Shown here: positions 17,870 through 27,599 of the stretch, in pieces
Layout: each line of letters opens with the position of its first letter
Position numbering within the stretch: position 1 is the stretch's first letter
Source: Thalassovita sp.
Lineage (GTDB): Bacteria > Pseudomonadota > Alphaproteobacteria > Rhodobacterales > Rhodobacteraceae
Length of the DNA: 64,000 nucleotides
Assembly (NCBI GenBank): GCA_029212905.1
Contig: JARGPB010000008.1
Span: 107,398-171,397, forward strand
Direction: 5' to 3'
Translations under genes and position numbers: made by a program
Notes under the pieces: model-generated
Told to the model about the DNA's origin: nothing
Database searches by the model: none
Seen by the model: only the letters and a program-made list of their open reading frames with translations

Positions 17870-19351
17870 ATGTCACCAACACCCAAAAACAAACAATGGA
17901 GCACCCTGGACAAGGACCTTGGGCGCATTTCCCAGATTGAGTACGCGACGACCTATGTCTCGCGTCCGCTGGTCGCGCCAGGCATTGCGCTTGCGTTCAT
18001 CGTGCTGGCGGGTTTAGGCGCTGCAATTTTCTTTGGTCAGTCTCCGGTCAATATGGTCGTTGTCGCCGCTGCGGTTTTTGGGGCCTATATGGCGCTGAAC
18101 ATCGGCGCCAATGATGTGGCCAACAACATGGGTCCGGCCGTTGGCGCCAATGCCCTGACCATGGGCGGAGCGATCGTCATCGCAGCGCTCTTCGAAAGCG
18201 CCGGCGCGCTATTGGCGGGCGGAGATGTGGTTTCCACGATATCCAAAGGGATCATCGACCCATCAGGCATCGGAGAAACAACCGTATTCATCTGGGCCAT
18301 GATGGCGGCACTGATCAGTTCGGCCCTGTGGGTGAACCTGGCGACTTGGGTGGGCGCACCTGTTTCCACCACCCATTCGGTTGTTGGTGGCGTTATGGGC
18401 GCGGGCATCGCCGCAGCGGGCTTTGCCGCAGTGAACTGGCCGACAATGGGCAAAATCGCTGCCAGCTGGGTTATTTCTCCGGTTCTGGGGGGCGCTATCG
18501 CTGCCGGCTTCCTGGCTCTGATCAAGGCCAAGATTATCTACCAGGACGACAAAATTGCCGCCGCCCGGCGTTGGGTACCTGTTCTGGTCGGGATCATGGC
18601 CGGGGCCTTTTCCGCCTATCTCGCCTTGAAGGGGCTAAAACGGATCATCAAGATTGATATTCAAACTGCTTTGCTCATCGGGCTGGGCATCGGCGCCCTG
18701 ACCTATGTGGTGACGGCTCCGTTGATCAAGCGTCAATCCGAAGGCATGGAAAATCGCAACAAGTCGCTGAAGGCACTGTTCGGGCTGCCACTGGTTTTCT
18801 CGGCCGCGCTGCTGTCTTTTGCGCATGGCGCAAATGATGTGGCCAACGCCGTCGGCCCGCTGGCCGCAATTGTACATGCTGCTCAGTCACATGCGGTCGA
18901 GGCCAAAGTCTCGATTCCCACATGGGTGATGGTCATCGGGGCCTTTGGGATTTCGTTCGGTTTGTTCCTGTTCGGGCCAAAACTGATCCGCATGGTCGGA
19001 AGCCAAATCACCAAGCTGAACCCGATGCGCGCCTATTGCGTGGCTTTGTCGGCCGCGATCACCGTGATTGTGGCCAGTTGGCTGGGCTTGCCTGTCAGTT
19101 CGACCCATATCGCGGTGGGCGGCGTATTCGGTGTCGGTTTCTTCCGCGAATGGCACGCGGAGCGGCGACTGCGGAACAGTGCTGCGAAACGCCCTCAGGC
19201 CAAGCGCATCGCCCCAGAAGAGCGCCGCCGCCGCAAACTGGTCCGCAGGTCGCACTTCATGACCATCGTCGCAGCCTGGGTTATCACCGTGCCCGCAGCG
19301 GCGCTGATGTCTGCTGTGATTTTCCTGATCCTGAACGGGCTGATCGCATAG
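17870..19351 (+). CDS. inorganic phosphate transporter, PiT family
   Basis: A 493-residue multi-span membrane protein that takes up phosphate, probably as a metal-phosphate complex with protons. It carries the duplicated PiT signature: GANDVANNMGPAVGANALT in the N-terminal half and GANDVANAVGPLAAIV in the C-terminal half. VGAPVSTTHSVVG and LGLPVSSTHIAVGG are the paired second motifs. The C-terminal loop before the last helix is strongly basic (RRRRKLVRR region). A Pho box lies 60 bases upstream and an intrinsic terminator follows. Confidence 0.95.
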   Translation: MSPTPKNKQWSTLDKDLGRISQIEYATTYVSRPLVAPGIALAFIVLAGLGAAIFFGQSPVNMVVVAAAVFGAYMALNIGANDVANNMGPAVGANALTMGGAIVIAALFESAGALLAGGDVVSTISKGIIDPSGIGETTVFIWAMMAALISSALWVNLATWVGAPVSTTHSVVGGVMGAGIAAAGFAAVNWPTMGKIAASWVISPVLGGAIAAGFLALIKAKIIYQDDKIAAARRWVPVLVGIMAGAFSAYLALKGLKRIIKIDIQTALLIGLGIGALTYVVTAPLIKRQSEGMENRNKSLKALFGLPLVFSAALLSFAHGANDVANAVGPLAAIVHAAQSHAVEAKVSIPTWVMVIGAFGISFGLFLFGPKLIRMVGSQITKLNPMRAYCVALSAAITVIVASWLGLPVSSTHIAVGGVFGVGFFREWHAERRLRNSAAKRPQAKRIAPEERRRRKLVRRSHFMTIVAAWVITVPAAALMSAVIFLILNGLIA

Positions 19352-19376
19352 CCTTGCGCCCCCATGAAACGCGAAA

Positions 19377-19399
19377 GGGGCCCATCGGGCCCCTTTTTT
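19377..19399. terminator. bidirectional intrinsic terminator
   Basis: The hairpin GGGGCCC AT C GGGCCCC is followed by six Ts, 25 bases after the phosphate transporter stop. On the other strand it follows the gcrA stop and is preceded by A-rich sequence, so it can serve both convergent genes. Confidence 0.85.
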
Positions 19400-19424
19400 A
19401 TGCGTACCGTTCTGAGGAACGGGC

Positions 19425-20018
19425 TTAGCGACGGCGATCGCGGCGGTTCGACATGGGCTGGAACGCCACACCGACATGGGCCTCGCAATAGGGTTTTCCC
19501 TGCTGCACAGGCAGACCACAGAACCAGAAATCATCTGTCGCCGGGTCGCCCACGGGCCACTTACAAGTCCGCTCGGTCAGCTCGAGCAGACCCAGACGCT
19601 TGGCCTTTTTCTCGATCTCGTTGACCTTGGCCAGCGCCTCGGGGGAAATTTCGTTGGCCGAAGGTTGCGGCGGCAACGGCTGCCCTGCGGGGATAATCGC
19701 CTTGCGGATGGGCATAACATTCGTCGGGCGCGCAGGCGGCGTTTCAGCAGCAGGCTCAGCGGCCTTGGGCGCTGGCTTGGCCGCGGGCTTATCTGGCTTA
19801 GCCTCGGCGCTGGGTTTCGCGGCGGGCTTGGCTGCTTTCGTCTCGGTCTTGGCCGCAGCAGAGGCAGAACCAGAACGGTTCGACAGCCCCAAACGATGCA
19901 CCTTGCCGATGACCGCATTGCGGGTCACGCCGCCCAGCTCTTTGGCGATCTGAGAGGCCGACTGGCCCTCGCCCCACATTTTCTTCAGAAGTTCGACGCG
20001 TTCATCGGTCCAGGACAT
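19425..20018 (-). CDS. gcrA: cell-cycle regulator GcrA
   Basis: A 197-residue transcription factor that binds RNA polymerase sigma-70 and acts at promoters carrying the CcrM-methylated site GANTC. MSWTDERVELLKKMWGEG and the following GGVTRNAVIGKVHRLGL form the N-terminal DNA-binding domain (1-45). A long Ala-Lys-Pro-rich linker (about 50-105) leads to the conserved C-terminal domain with CKWPVGDP, WFCGLP and PYCEAH, which contacts sigma. This supports an alphaproteobacterial host. Confidence 0.96.
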   Translation of the reverse strand: MSWTDERVELLKKMWGEGQSASQIAKELGGVTRNAVIGKVHRLGLSNRSGSASAAAKTETKAAKPAAKPSAEAKPDKPAAKPAPKAAEPAAETPPARPTNVMPIRKAIIPAGQPLPPQPSANEISPEALAKVNEIEKKAKRLGLLELTERTCKWPVGDPATDDFWFCGLPVQQGKPYCEAHVGVAFQPMSNRRDRRR

Positions 20019-20149
20019 GCGGTTTCCTTACCATAAAAAGCGGCCCCGCTTTCGCGCGCCGCCCTGTACTTTCTCTATCTGCTCCTATTTTAGTGATCCG
20101 CGCCTGAGTTACAAGGCGTGGAATCGACCAGACAGCAGGGGAACGGACG

Positions 20150-20953
20150 ATGGAGCAAGGTTTACAGATGGGAACGCGACGGTTTGGCCGGGTCAACTGG
20201 CTGGGCCTTTACACGCTAATGCGTCGCGAGGTCATGCGGTTCGTGGCCGTCTGGACCCAGACTCTGCTGGCCCCCCTTGCGACGGCCGCGCTGTTTTTGA
20301 TGATTTTCACCATCGCCATCGGCAAACAACGCGGGGACGTGATGGGCGTTCCGTTCACGCATTTCATTGCTCCGGGTATCTTGATGATGACTGTGATCCA
20401 AAACGCCTTTGCGAACACATCCTCGTCGATCGTAATTTCCAAGGTCCAGGGGAATATCGTCGACACCCTGATGCCGCCATTGGCCCCGCTAGAGATGGTT
20501 CTGGGCTATCTGGTCGGCGGCATCGCGCGCGGGCTGTGTGTAGCGCTGGCGATTGCCTTGGGGCTGACCTTGTTTCTGGACATCCAGATTGTACATCCCC
20601 TGTGGGCGCTGATCTTTGTCATACTCGGGTCCGCGATGCTCGGGGCGATCGGGGTTGTCGCCGGTATTTTCGCCAACAAGTTCGACCAAATGGCCGCGAT
20701 CACCAATTTCATTGTCACGCCCTTGGCGTTTTTGTCGGGAACCTTCTATTCGGTTCAGGCCCTGCCCGACGGCATCCGAGAGCTGACGCATTTCAACCCA
20801 ATCTTCTATTTGATCGACGGGGTACGGTTTGGCGTTCTGGGCGTCTCGGATAGCTCTCCGTGGTTGGGGCTGGCCGTGACCAGCGGCGTCACACTCACAA
20901 TCAGCGCAGCAGCCTGGATGATGTTTCGGACTGGGTATCGCCTGAAAGCCTGA
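20150..20953 (+). CDS. ABC-2 type transporter permease
   Basis: A 267-residue membrane subunit of an ABC-2 exporter with about six hydrophobic segments. The family pattern includes FTHFIAPGILMMTVIQNAFANTS and, near the end, HFNPIFYLIDGVRFGVLG. The substrate could be a lipid, polysaccharide or drug. No ATP-binding subunit is encoded next to it, so the partner must be elsewhere. Starts at 20150 or 20168 are both possible. It is divergent from gcrA. Confidence 0.88.
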   Translation: MEQGLQMGTRRFGRVNWLGLYTLMRREVMRFVAVWTQTLLAPLATAALFLMIFTIAIGKQRGDVMGVPFTHFIAPGILMMTVIQNAFANTSSSIVISKVQGNIVDTLMPPLAPLEMVLGYLVGGIARGLCVALAIALGLTLFLDIQIVHPLWALIFVILGSAMLGAIGVVAGIFANKFDQMAAITNFIVTPLAFLSGTFYSVQALPDGIRELTHFNPIFYLIDGVRFGVLGVSDSSPWLGLAVTSGVTLTISAAAWMMFRTGYRLKA

Positions 20954-21200
20954 ACTGCGACCTGCGCGCCACACTCGATTGCACGAACCGGACCGGGGGT
21001 TTTCACCTTCGGTCCGATGGCGTATCAGCGCCGCATGTTCAAACGCACGCATATCACCACGATTCGACGCCGACGCACCTGCGTCTGACGTCCGCCTGCC
21101 TTTGATCCGCCGCTAAAGCGGTCCAACACCCCAAAATCGTTGACACTCGCCCCGTGGAATGCAACCTCAGGGCCTCCTATGGAACAAGGATGATCCAAAC

Positions 21201-22373
21201 ATGATCCCGTCTGTCCTGCCGACTTATTCCCGTGCGCCGCTTCACTTTGTGAAGGGCGAAGGCTCGTGGCTGATCGAGGCCGACGGACGACGTTTTCTGG
21301 ATCTGGGTGCAGGCATCGCCGTCAATGCCCTGGGACACGCACATCCTGCACTGGTTCAAGCCCTGACCGACCAGGCAAATTCCCTGTGGCATGTGTCGAA
21401 CCTGTACGAAATCCCCCAGCAGCAGAAACTGGCCGACCAGTTGGTCGAGCACACCTTTGCCGACACCGTTTTCTTCACCAATTCCGGCACCGAAGCCTGC
21501 GAGCTGGCCGTCAAAATGGCCCGCAAATACTGGTTTGAAAACGGCCACCCCGAAAAGACCGACATCATCACCTTTGATGGCTCGTTTCATGGTCGGTCTT
21601 CGGCTGGCATCGCAGCCGCCGGGACCGAAAAGATGGTCAAAGGCTTTGGTCCCTTGCTGCCCGGCTTTGTCCACCTTCCCTGGAACGATCCCGAGGCCCT
21701 GAAGGCCGCAATCACCAACACCACCGGCGCCATCCTGATTGAACCTATCCAGGGCGAAGGCGGCATCCGTCCCCTGCCCGACGCCGACCTCAAGGCTCTG
21801 CGCGCCTTTTGTGATGAGCACGCATTGTTGCTGATCCTGGACGAAGTCCAGTGCGGCGTGGGTCGGACCGGCAAACTGTTCGCCCATGAATGGGCAGGCA
21901 TCACGCCCGACATCATGATGGTTGCCAAAGGCATCGGCGGTGGCTTCCCGCTTGGCGCCGTTCTGGCCACCGAAGAGGCCGCCAGCGGCATGACCGCAGG
22001 CACCCACGGCTCGACCTATGGCGGCAACCCACTGGCCTGTGCGGTGGGCTCAGCTGTTCTGGATCATGTCGCGAACCCCGAGTTCCTGGAAACTGTCCGC
22101 GCCCGCTCAGGCCAGCTACGTCAAAGCCTCGAAGGATTGGTCGCTGCGCACCCCAACGTTTTCGAAGAAGTACGCGGCAGCGGCCTGATGCTGGGTCTCA
22201 AATGCAAAACCCCCAATATCGACATGGTCAACGCTGGCTACGCCAACGAAGTCATTACCGTGCCCGCAGCGGATAACGTGATCCGCCTGCTGCCGCCACT
22301 GAACATCACCGAGGATGAAATATCACAGGCCATTACCCGCCTGGATGCCGCTGCATCGCAGATTACCACCTGA
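21201..22373 (+). CDS. argD: acetylornithine aminotransferase
   Basis: A 390-residue class III PLP aminotransferase that converts N-acetylglutamate semialdehyde to N-acetylornithine in arginine synthesis. Motifs include NSGTEACELAVKMARKY, SFHGRSSAG, LILDEVQCGVGRTGK and the PLP-lysine segment AKGIGGGFPLGA. The ATG at 21201 is preferred over an upstream in-frame start at 21159. It is followed by argF, and the pair forms consecutive arginine-pathway steps. A TTGACA at 21140 could be its -35 box, but the -10 is weak. Confidence 0.94.
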   Translation: MIPSVLPTYSRAPLHFVKGEGSWLIEADGRRFLDLGAGIAVNALGHAHPALVQALTDQANSLWHVSNLYEIPQQQKLADQLVEHTFADTVFFTNSGTEACELAVKMARKYWFENGHPEKTDIITFDGSFHGRSSAGIAAAGTEKMVKGFGPLLPGFVHLPWNDPEALKAAITNTTGAILIEPIQGEGGIRPLPDADLKALRAFCDEHALLLILDEVQCGVGRTGKLFAHEWAGITPDIMMVAKGIGGGFPLGAVLATEEAASGMTAGTHGSTYGGNPLACAVGSAVLDHVANPEFLETVRARSGQLRQSLEGLVAAHPNVFEEVRGSGLMLGLKCKTPNIDMVNAGYANEVITVPAADNVIRLLPPLNITEDEISQAITRLDAAASQITT

Positions 22374-22400
22374 TTTCATCTTGCCCGAAATACTCCGGGG
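22374..22400 (+). repeat. dispersed intergenic repeat, copy 1
   Basis: Contains CATCTTGCCCGAAATACTCC directly after the argD stop, in the argD-argF gap. It is followed by the hairpin GTGGGGC / GCCCCAC. The same core recurs at 30758, 40827, 47208 and 47247. Confidence 0.7.
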
Positions 22401-22445
22401 TGTGGGGCTGGCCCCACTCCCGAACGAAACACAAAGACGAACATT

Positions 22446-23372
22446 ATGACTCATTTTCTGGACATCAATGCCACAGACCCCGCAGATTTGCGGTCCATGA
22501 TCGACAGCGCCCGCGCCATGAAGAACGCCCGCAACGGCCGCCCCAAAGGTGCCCTGGACGACACTCAACCGCTAAAAGACCAAATGGTTGCGCTGATCTT
22601 CGAAAAGCCCTCGACCCGGACGCGCGTGTCCTTTGACGTCGGTGTGCGCCAGATGGGTGGGCAGACCATGGTTCTGTCAGGCGCCGATATGCAACTGGGG
22701 CACGGCGAAACCATCGCTGACACCGCCCGCGTTCTGTCGCGCTATGTCGATCTGATCATGATCCGCACGTTCGAGGAACAGACCCTCCAGGAAATGGCCG
22801 AATACGCCAGCGTTCCTGTGATCAACGGTCTGACCAACCGCACGCACCCGTGCCAGATCATGGCCGACATCCTGACATACGAAGAGCATCGCGGCCCGAT
22901 CCAGGGCAAAAAGGTCGTCTGGTGTGGCGATGGCAACAACGTTTTTGCCAGCTTTGCACATGCAGCGGGGCAATTCGGGTTCGATCTGGTCTTTACAGGC
23001 CCGCCGCCTCTGGACCCCGAAATGGTGTTCATCGAGGAGGCCCGCGCCAAGGGCGTCAACGTCGACATCATCCGCGACCCGGTTGCCGCAGTGACGGGTG
23101 CTGATCTGGTCGTTACCGACACCTGGGTCAGCATGCATGACCCGCAATCCGCCCGCGAGCGGCGCCACAACCAGTTGCGCCCCTATCAGGTCAATGACGC
23201 GCTGATGGCCCACGCCAAAGACGACGCGTTGTTCATGCATTGCCTGCCCGCGCATCGCGACGAAGAGGCTACCAGCGCCGTCATGGACGGTCCGCACTCG
23301 GTGGTATTTGACGAAGCGGAAAACCGCCTTCATGCACAAAAGGCCGTTATGCGCTGGTGCCTGGGAGTCTAA
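22446..23372 (+). CDS. argF: ornithine carbamoyltransferase
   Basis: A 308-residue transcarbamylase that makes citrulline from ornithine and carbamoyl phosphate. The carbamoyl phosphate loop is FEKPSTRTRVSFDVG, THPCQIMAD is the second substrate motif, and FMHCLPAHR is the ornithine motif near 260. Length is typical. It lies 72 bases after argD on the same strand, with a repeat element between them. Confidence 0.96.
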   Translation: MTHFLDINATDPADLRSMIDSARAMKNARNGRPKGALDDTQPLKDQMVALIFEKPSTRTRVSFDVGVRQMGGQTMVLSGADMQLGHGETIADTARVLSRYVDLIMIRTFEEQTLQEMAEYASVPVINGLTNRTHPCQIMADILTYEEHRGPIQGKKVVWCGDGNNVFASFAHAAGQFGFDLVFTGPPPLDPEMVFIEEARAKGVNVDIIRDPVAAVTGADLVVTDTWVSMHDPQSARERRHNQLRPYQVNDALMAHAKDDALFMHCLPAHRDEEATSAVMDGPHSVVFDEAENRLHAQKAVMRWCLGV

Positions 23373-23441
23373 ACAGGGTGTAAGCTAAGGGGCGTCGCCA
23401 TAGGCGACCCCAATAGTGAGATAAAGCAAGGCAGGTTGGAA

Positions 23442-23909
23442 ATGAAACGTCGCGCGGTGATTTTGTCGATGCTGGCCTTAACCGTTGCGGGCTGTGGCGG
23501 CGGGCGCAAGGCCCGCAAAAAGGCCAAAGCCCGCAAAGATCTCTATCCCAATGAGACCCCACAACTACGTCGGCTGATCAGCAAATATGCGGATCACTAT
23601 GACGTCCCTCGCTCGCTGGTGCACCGCGTTGTTCAGCGCGAAAGCATGTACCGCCCCAAAGCTCGCAATGGGCCGTATTACGGCCTGATGCAAATCCTGC
23701 CGCAAACCGCACGCGGGATGGGGTATCGCGGAACGCCCGAGGGGCTTCTGGACGCTGAAACCAATCTGAAATACGCCGTCAAATACCTGCGCGGTGCCTG
23801 GTTGGTGTCTGATGGCAGCCAAGATAAAGCCGTGCAATGGTACGCACGCGGCTACTATTACGAGGCCAAACGGCGCGGGATGCTGAAGGAAACCGGCCTG
23901 CGCAGCTGA
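23442..23909 (+). CDS. lytic transglycosylase-like lipoprotein
   Basis: A 155-residue exported protein with the SLT (lysozyme-like) fold. The lipobox VAGC places Cys18 as the lipid anchor. The catalytic glutamate is in VQRESMYRPKARN, followed by GLMQILPQTARGMGY and AETNLKYAVKYL, the expected family order. It would cleave peptidoglycan glycan strands from the outer or inner membrane. It converges with the AsmA-family gene with no spacer. Confidence 0.88.
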   Translation: MKRRAVILSMLALTVAGCGGGRKARKKAKARKDLYPNETPQLRRLISKYADHYDVPRSLVHRVVQRESMYRPKARNGPYYGLMQILPQTARGMGYRGTPEGLLDAETNLKYAVKYLRGAWLVSDGSQDKAVQWYARGYYYEAKRRGMLKETGLRS

Positions 23910-25856
23910 TCACTCAAGCAGTTTCAGAAGCTTCTTTTTCGCCTCATCTTCCAGCTTGCGTTTCACTGCGTCCTCAACGCTTTCGTCAGGGTTATCTGGG
24001 TTGTCATCAACGCCCAGCTTCTCTTTCACCCTCTTTTCCAGCTCTTTCTTGGCTTTCTCTTTTTCTTCTTTGAAGTTCAGGTCGATGGCCTTTTCCATGT
24101 CGGGCCAAATACGCGGGTCAGCCCAGGCGCCGCGGATATGAACCGGAATCGCCAGACCTTTGCCGTTGTTGATAGAATCGATCTTGGGCGTGAACAGATA
24201 GTCTATGTCCTGTGCGCCCAGCCCGATACGCCCCTCACCGGTTGCCGACAGCGCCGGAAGCTTCATCAGCAGGTCCGAATTCGTCAGGTTGCCCTTCTCC
24301 ATAGAAAATGTGGCTCCCAGACTGTCAAAAACCGTCGTGCCTCCGGTCGCCACACCCGAGCGCATCAGCTTGTCCAGATCAACGCCTTGAATGGTCCCAC
24401 GCGCCATTTTTATGCTCCCGCTGCCGGACAGTGAGTTCATGATCGTGTGGATCGATTGCCCTATGCCCAGAAATTTCAACCCGGTATCGGCCTTGCCGGT
24501 AAAACGCGTCACGCCCGCCAGGTCGCCCAGCAGATCCTGCATCTCGACCCCCGAAACGGTCAGGTCCCCTGCAACCGACAGCCCCGAGCGATTGTTGGCG
24601 ACAGCTTGCCCGGCGATCACGCCGCCATACCCAGCAAGTTTGTTCAAGTTCACAACGGCGCGCGCGCGATCAATCGTCGTCAGGGTGGATGCGGCCCCAA
24701 AACTCAGTCCTCCGACATTCAGCCCTTTGGCGCTCAGCGCGATCTGACCGTTCAAAAGGGACAGCGCCGACGCATCAATCCGATCCTTTGACCAACCTGA
24801 TTCACCGCCAGACGCTTCACCGCCGCTTAGCCCGGACAGGTCCACCACGCCTGCCGCCAGACGCGCGGTCAGATAGGGGGGCGCCTTGGCCAGATCCAGG
24901 TCCAGCTCGCCGTTCAGGCTATTCTGGTCCAACGTTGCTGAGAGCTTGCGCAAGGACAGCATCTGCGCTGCTGTCAGGCTCAGATCCGCCGAAACTTGCG
25001 CCCGCCGCCCCAAGCCGCGCGGCAGACTAACGCCATCAACGCCCAAAGCAGCCAGGAATACCGCCGTATCGGACAAATCAGCGTTCAAGCTGCCCTGAGC
25101 CTGCGGCTGCGTGCCCACCCGACCATCGAAAGAAATATCGCCGCCTTTGCTCGAAACCCGAATCTGTGCAGCGGTCAGGTCCCCTTCGATCAGCCCTGCC
25201 AGATTCCCGATCTGACCGGCAACACTCATTGGCTGGCTACCATAGGTCAGTGCCCCAGAGAAATCCGCCTGCCCTCGATATTCTGGCCATTGCAGATCCA
25301 GACTGACATCGCGCACAGACAGGTCCGTCCCCGTGCCGTGATCGACATAGCGCAGCGCCCCGGATGAAATCAAAGCCCGGTCCAAGGACAGCGCCAGCGC
25401 GTTCTCGGATCCCGAGGGCTGCCCAGAAGGGGCAACGCCTGATACGCCCAGTTCCCAGTTCACACGCCCGTCTTTGGCGCGTTCCAGCAGGATTTGGGGT
25501 GCGACAGCCTCCAGACCGGTGATCTTGATTGCGCCGGTTAGAAGCGACATGAAATCCACCCCAACCTTCAGGCTGTCCGCTGTCATCATCGGGCCGGCCT
25601 TTGACCAATCGGCATTGGCAATGCTCAGCTTACCCGTCGACACGCCCAGCACCGGATAATAGCTGACCTTGGTCTCGCCCTGCAAAACCACCTCGCGTCC
25701 GGTCTGAGCCCTGAGCTGATCCACCGCGACCTTCGCGATCTTGTCCCCCGGCAGCAACAACAGCCCGACAATGGCTATAATCACCATCACCACCAGCGCC
25801 CCGATCAATCGTAGCAAAAGACCCATGCTGCCCACCTTTGACTTTACCTGCTCCAC
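23910..25856 (-). CDS. AsmA family protein
   Basis: A 648-residue protein with one N-terminal membrane helix (IGALVVMVIIAIVGLLLLPG) followed by a large periplasmic region. The N-terminal LRAQTGREVVLQGETKVSYYPVLGVSTG and the C-terminal GSIKMARGTIQGVDLDKLMRSG match AsmA. Such proteins belong to the AsmA/TamB/YhdP group linked to lipid transport or outer-membrane assembly. Which cargo this one handles is not evident. The last 40 residues are charged and likely coiled coil. Confidence 0.88.
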   Translation of the reverse strand: MEQVKSKVGSMGLLLRLIGALVVMVIIAIVGLLLLPGDKIAKVAVDQLRAQTGREVVLQGETKVSYYPVLGVSTGKLSIANADWSKAGPMMTADSLKVGVDFMSLLTGAIKITGLEAVAPQILLERAKDGRVNWELGVSGVAPSGQPSGSENALALSLDRALISSGALRYVDHGTGTDLSVRDVSLDLQWPEYRGQADFSGALTYGSQPMSVAGQIGNLAGLIEGDLTAAQIRVSSKGGDISFDGRVGTQPQAQGSLNADLSDTAVFLAALGVDGVSLPRGLGRRAQVSADLSLTAAQMLSLRKLSATLDQNSLNGELDLDLAKAPPYLTARLAAGVVDLSGLSGGEASGGESGWSKDRIDASALSLLNGQIALSAKGLNVGGLSFGAASTLTTIDRARAVVNLNKLAGYGGVIAGQAVANNRSGLSVAGDLTVSGVEMQDLLGDLAGVTRFTGKADTGLKFLGIGQSIHTIMNSLSGSGSIKMARGTIQGVDLDKLMRSGVATGGTTVFDSLGATFSMEKGNLTNSDLLMKLPALSATGEGRIGLGAQDIDYLFTPKIDSINNGKGLAIPVHIRGAWADPRIWPDMEKAIDLNFKEEKEKAKKELEKRVKEKLGVDDNPDNPDESVEDAVKRKLEDEAKKKLLKLLE

Positions 25857-26035
25857 TCACCCTAAGGCGGTGTAGTCCCTTCACACAACCGGCATGGTGA
25901 TAAAGCCACAACAATCGGCAAGGCTTGACCTATTTATAAAAAATTACAGGTCCACGCGTCGCACAGTCCGGCACAATACGGACAGGCGGCCGCCAACCCT
26001 CTTTCCCCGGCTTTCGGCATTCTGTAGAAGACGCC

Positions 26036-27412
26036 ATGACCCAGAATCCACCCAACCTCCGCCCCGATCTCGCGCCACGCGCCCGTTTCTCTGATGCCCC
26101 GCGCGACGGACAGCCGACAATCGGCATGGTATCCTTGGGGTGCCCCAAGGCGCTGGTGGACAGCGAACGCATTCTGACCCGCCTGCGCGCCGAGGGCTAT
26201 GGGATCAGCCCAGACTATTCCGGGGCCGACGCGGTGATCGTCAATACCTGTGGGTTCCTGGATTCAGCCAAGGCCGAAAGCCTTGAGGCCATCGGCGAGG
26301 CGCTGAACGAAAACGGCAAAGTCATCGTCACTGGCTGTTTGGGCGCCGAGCCTGAGTTTATCACGGGTGTGCACCCCAAAGTTCTGGCCGTCACTGGCCC
26401 TCATCAGTACGAACAGGTGCTGGATGCCGTGCACGGTGCTGTGCCGCCCGATCCAAACCCATTCATTGATCTGCTACCCGCCAGCGGCGTGAAATTGACC
26501 CCGCGCCACTATAGCTATCTGAAGATCTCGGAGGGGTGTAACCACAAATGCAAGTTCTGCATCATCCCTGATATGCGCGGAAAGCTGGCCAGCCGTCCGA
26601 TAAAGGCGGTAATGCGCGAGGCGGAAAAACTGGTCGAAAGCGGCGTCAAGGAGCTGCTGGTCATCAGTCAGGACACCAGCGCCTATGGCACCGATTGGAA
26701 GGACCGCGAAACAAAGTTCCCGTTTCTGGACTTGGCGCGTGAATTAGGCGGTTTGGGTGCGTGGGTGCGGATGCATTATGTCTATCCCTATCCACATGTA
26801 CGCGACCTGATCCCTATGATGGCCGAGGGCGGCATCCTGCCATATCTGGACATCCCATTCCAACACGCACACCCCGACACGTTGCGGCGCATGGCTCGTC
26901 CGGCGGCGGCAGAAAAAACCCTGGACAAGATCGCGGAATGGCGCGGCATTTGCCCTGACATCACCCTGAGATCCACATTTATCGTCGGCTATCCTGGTGA
27001 AACCGAGGATGAATTCCAGACCTTGCTGGACTGGATGGACGAGGCGCAACTGGATCGTGTCGGTTGTTTTCAATATGAAAACGTGGCTGGTGCGCGGTCG
27101 AACGACCTGTCAGATCATGTCCCGGACGAAGTAAAACAAGACCGATGGGACCGCTTTATGGAGAAGGCTCAGGCCATCTCCGAAGCAAAACTGGCCGCCA
27201 AGGTCGGGCAGGTGATGGACGTCATCGTGGACGACATCGACGAAGACGGCATCGCCACCTGCCGCACCAAAGCCGACGCGCCAGAGATCGACGGCAACCT
27301 GTTCATTGATGAATCCACAGACGCAATCGCCGTAGGTGACATCGTTCGCGTCGAGGTGGACGAGGCCGGGGAATACGATCTGTGGGGAGCCCTAGTCGCC
27401 AAACAAGGCTAG
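26036..27412 (+). CDS. rimO: ribosomal protein S12 methylthiotransferase
   Basis: A 458-residue radical-SAM enzyme that methylthiolates an aspartate of ribosomal protein S12. The N-terminal UPF0004 domain supplies cysteines in LGCPKALVDSE, NTCGFLDSAK and VTGCLGAEPE. The radical-SAM cluster motif is GCNHKCKFC with Cys at about 168, 172 and 175. A TRAM domain closes the C-terminus (VDDIDEDGIATCRTKADAPEIDG). Length and order fit RimO rather than MiaB. Confidence 0.95.
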   Translation: MTQNPPNLRPDLAPRARFSDAPRDGQPTIGMVSLGCPKALVDSERILTRLRAEGYGISPDYSGADAVIVNTCGFLDSAKAESLEAIGEALNENGKVIVTGCLGAEPEFITGVHPKVLAVTGPHQYEQVLDAVHGAVPPDPNPFIDLLPASGVKLTPRHYSYLKISEGCNHKCKFCIIPDMRGKLASRPIKAVMREAEKLVESGVKELLVISQDTSAYGTDWKDRETKFPFLDLARELGGLGAWVRMHYVYPYPHVRDLIPMMAEGGILPYLDIPFQHAHPDTLRRMARPAAAEKTLDKIAEWRGICPDITLRSTFIVGYPGETEDEFQTLLDWMDEAQLDRVGCFQYENVAGARSNDLSDHVPDEVKQDRWDRFMEKAQAISEAKLAAKVGQVMDVIVDDIDEDGIATCRTKADAPEIDGNLFIDESTDAIAVGDIVRVEVDEAGEYDLWGALVAKQG

Positions 27413-27599
27413 CAGCTTTCTTGATTTGGCGAACGCCATGTGGGTGTAATCCTCCGCTAGGATCGCGGGAACACGTGTGCCCCGCTCCAGGGAATGGATG
27501 ACCTTACTTTTTGCGAACACCTGCGTGGTAGCGACACTTGGGTCCATCATTTCTGGGCATCCCCAAGATTAGCGCACGCGCGCAGATATCCATGCCGCG

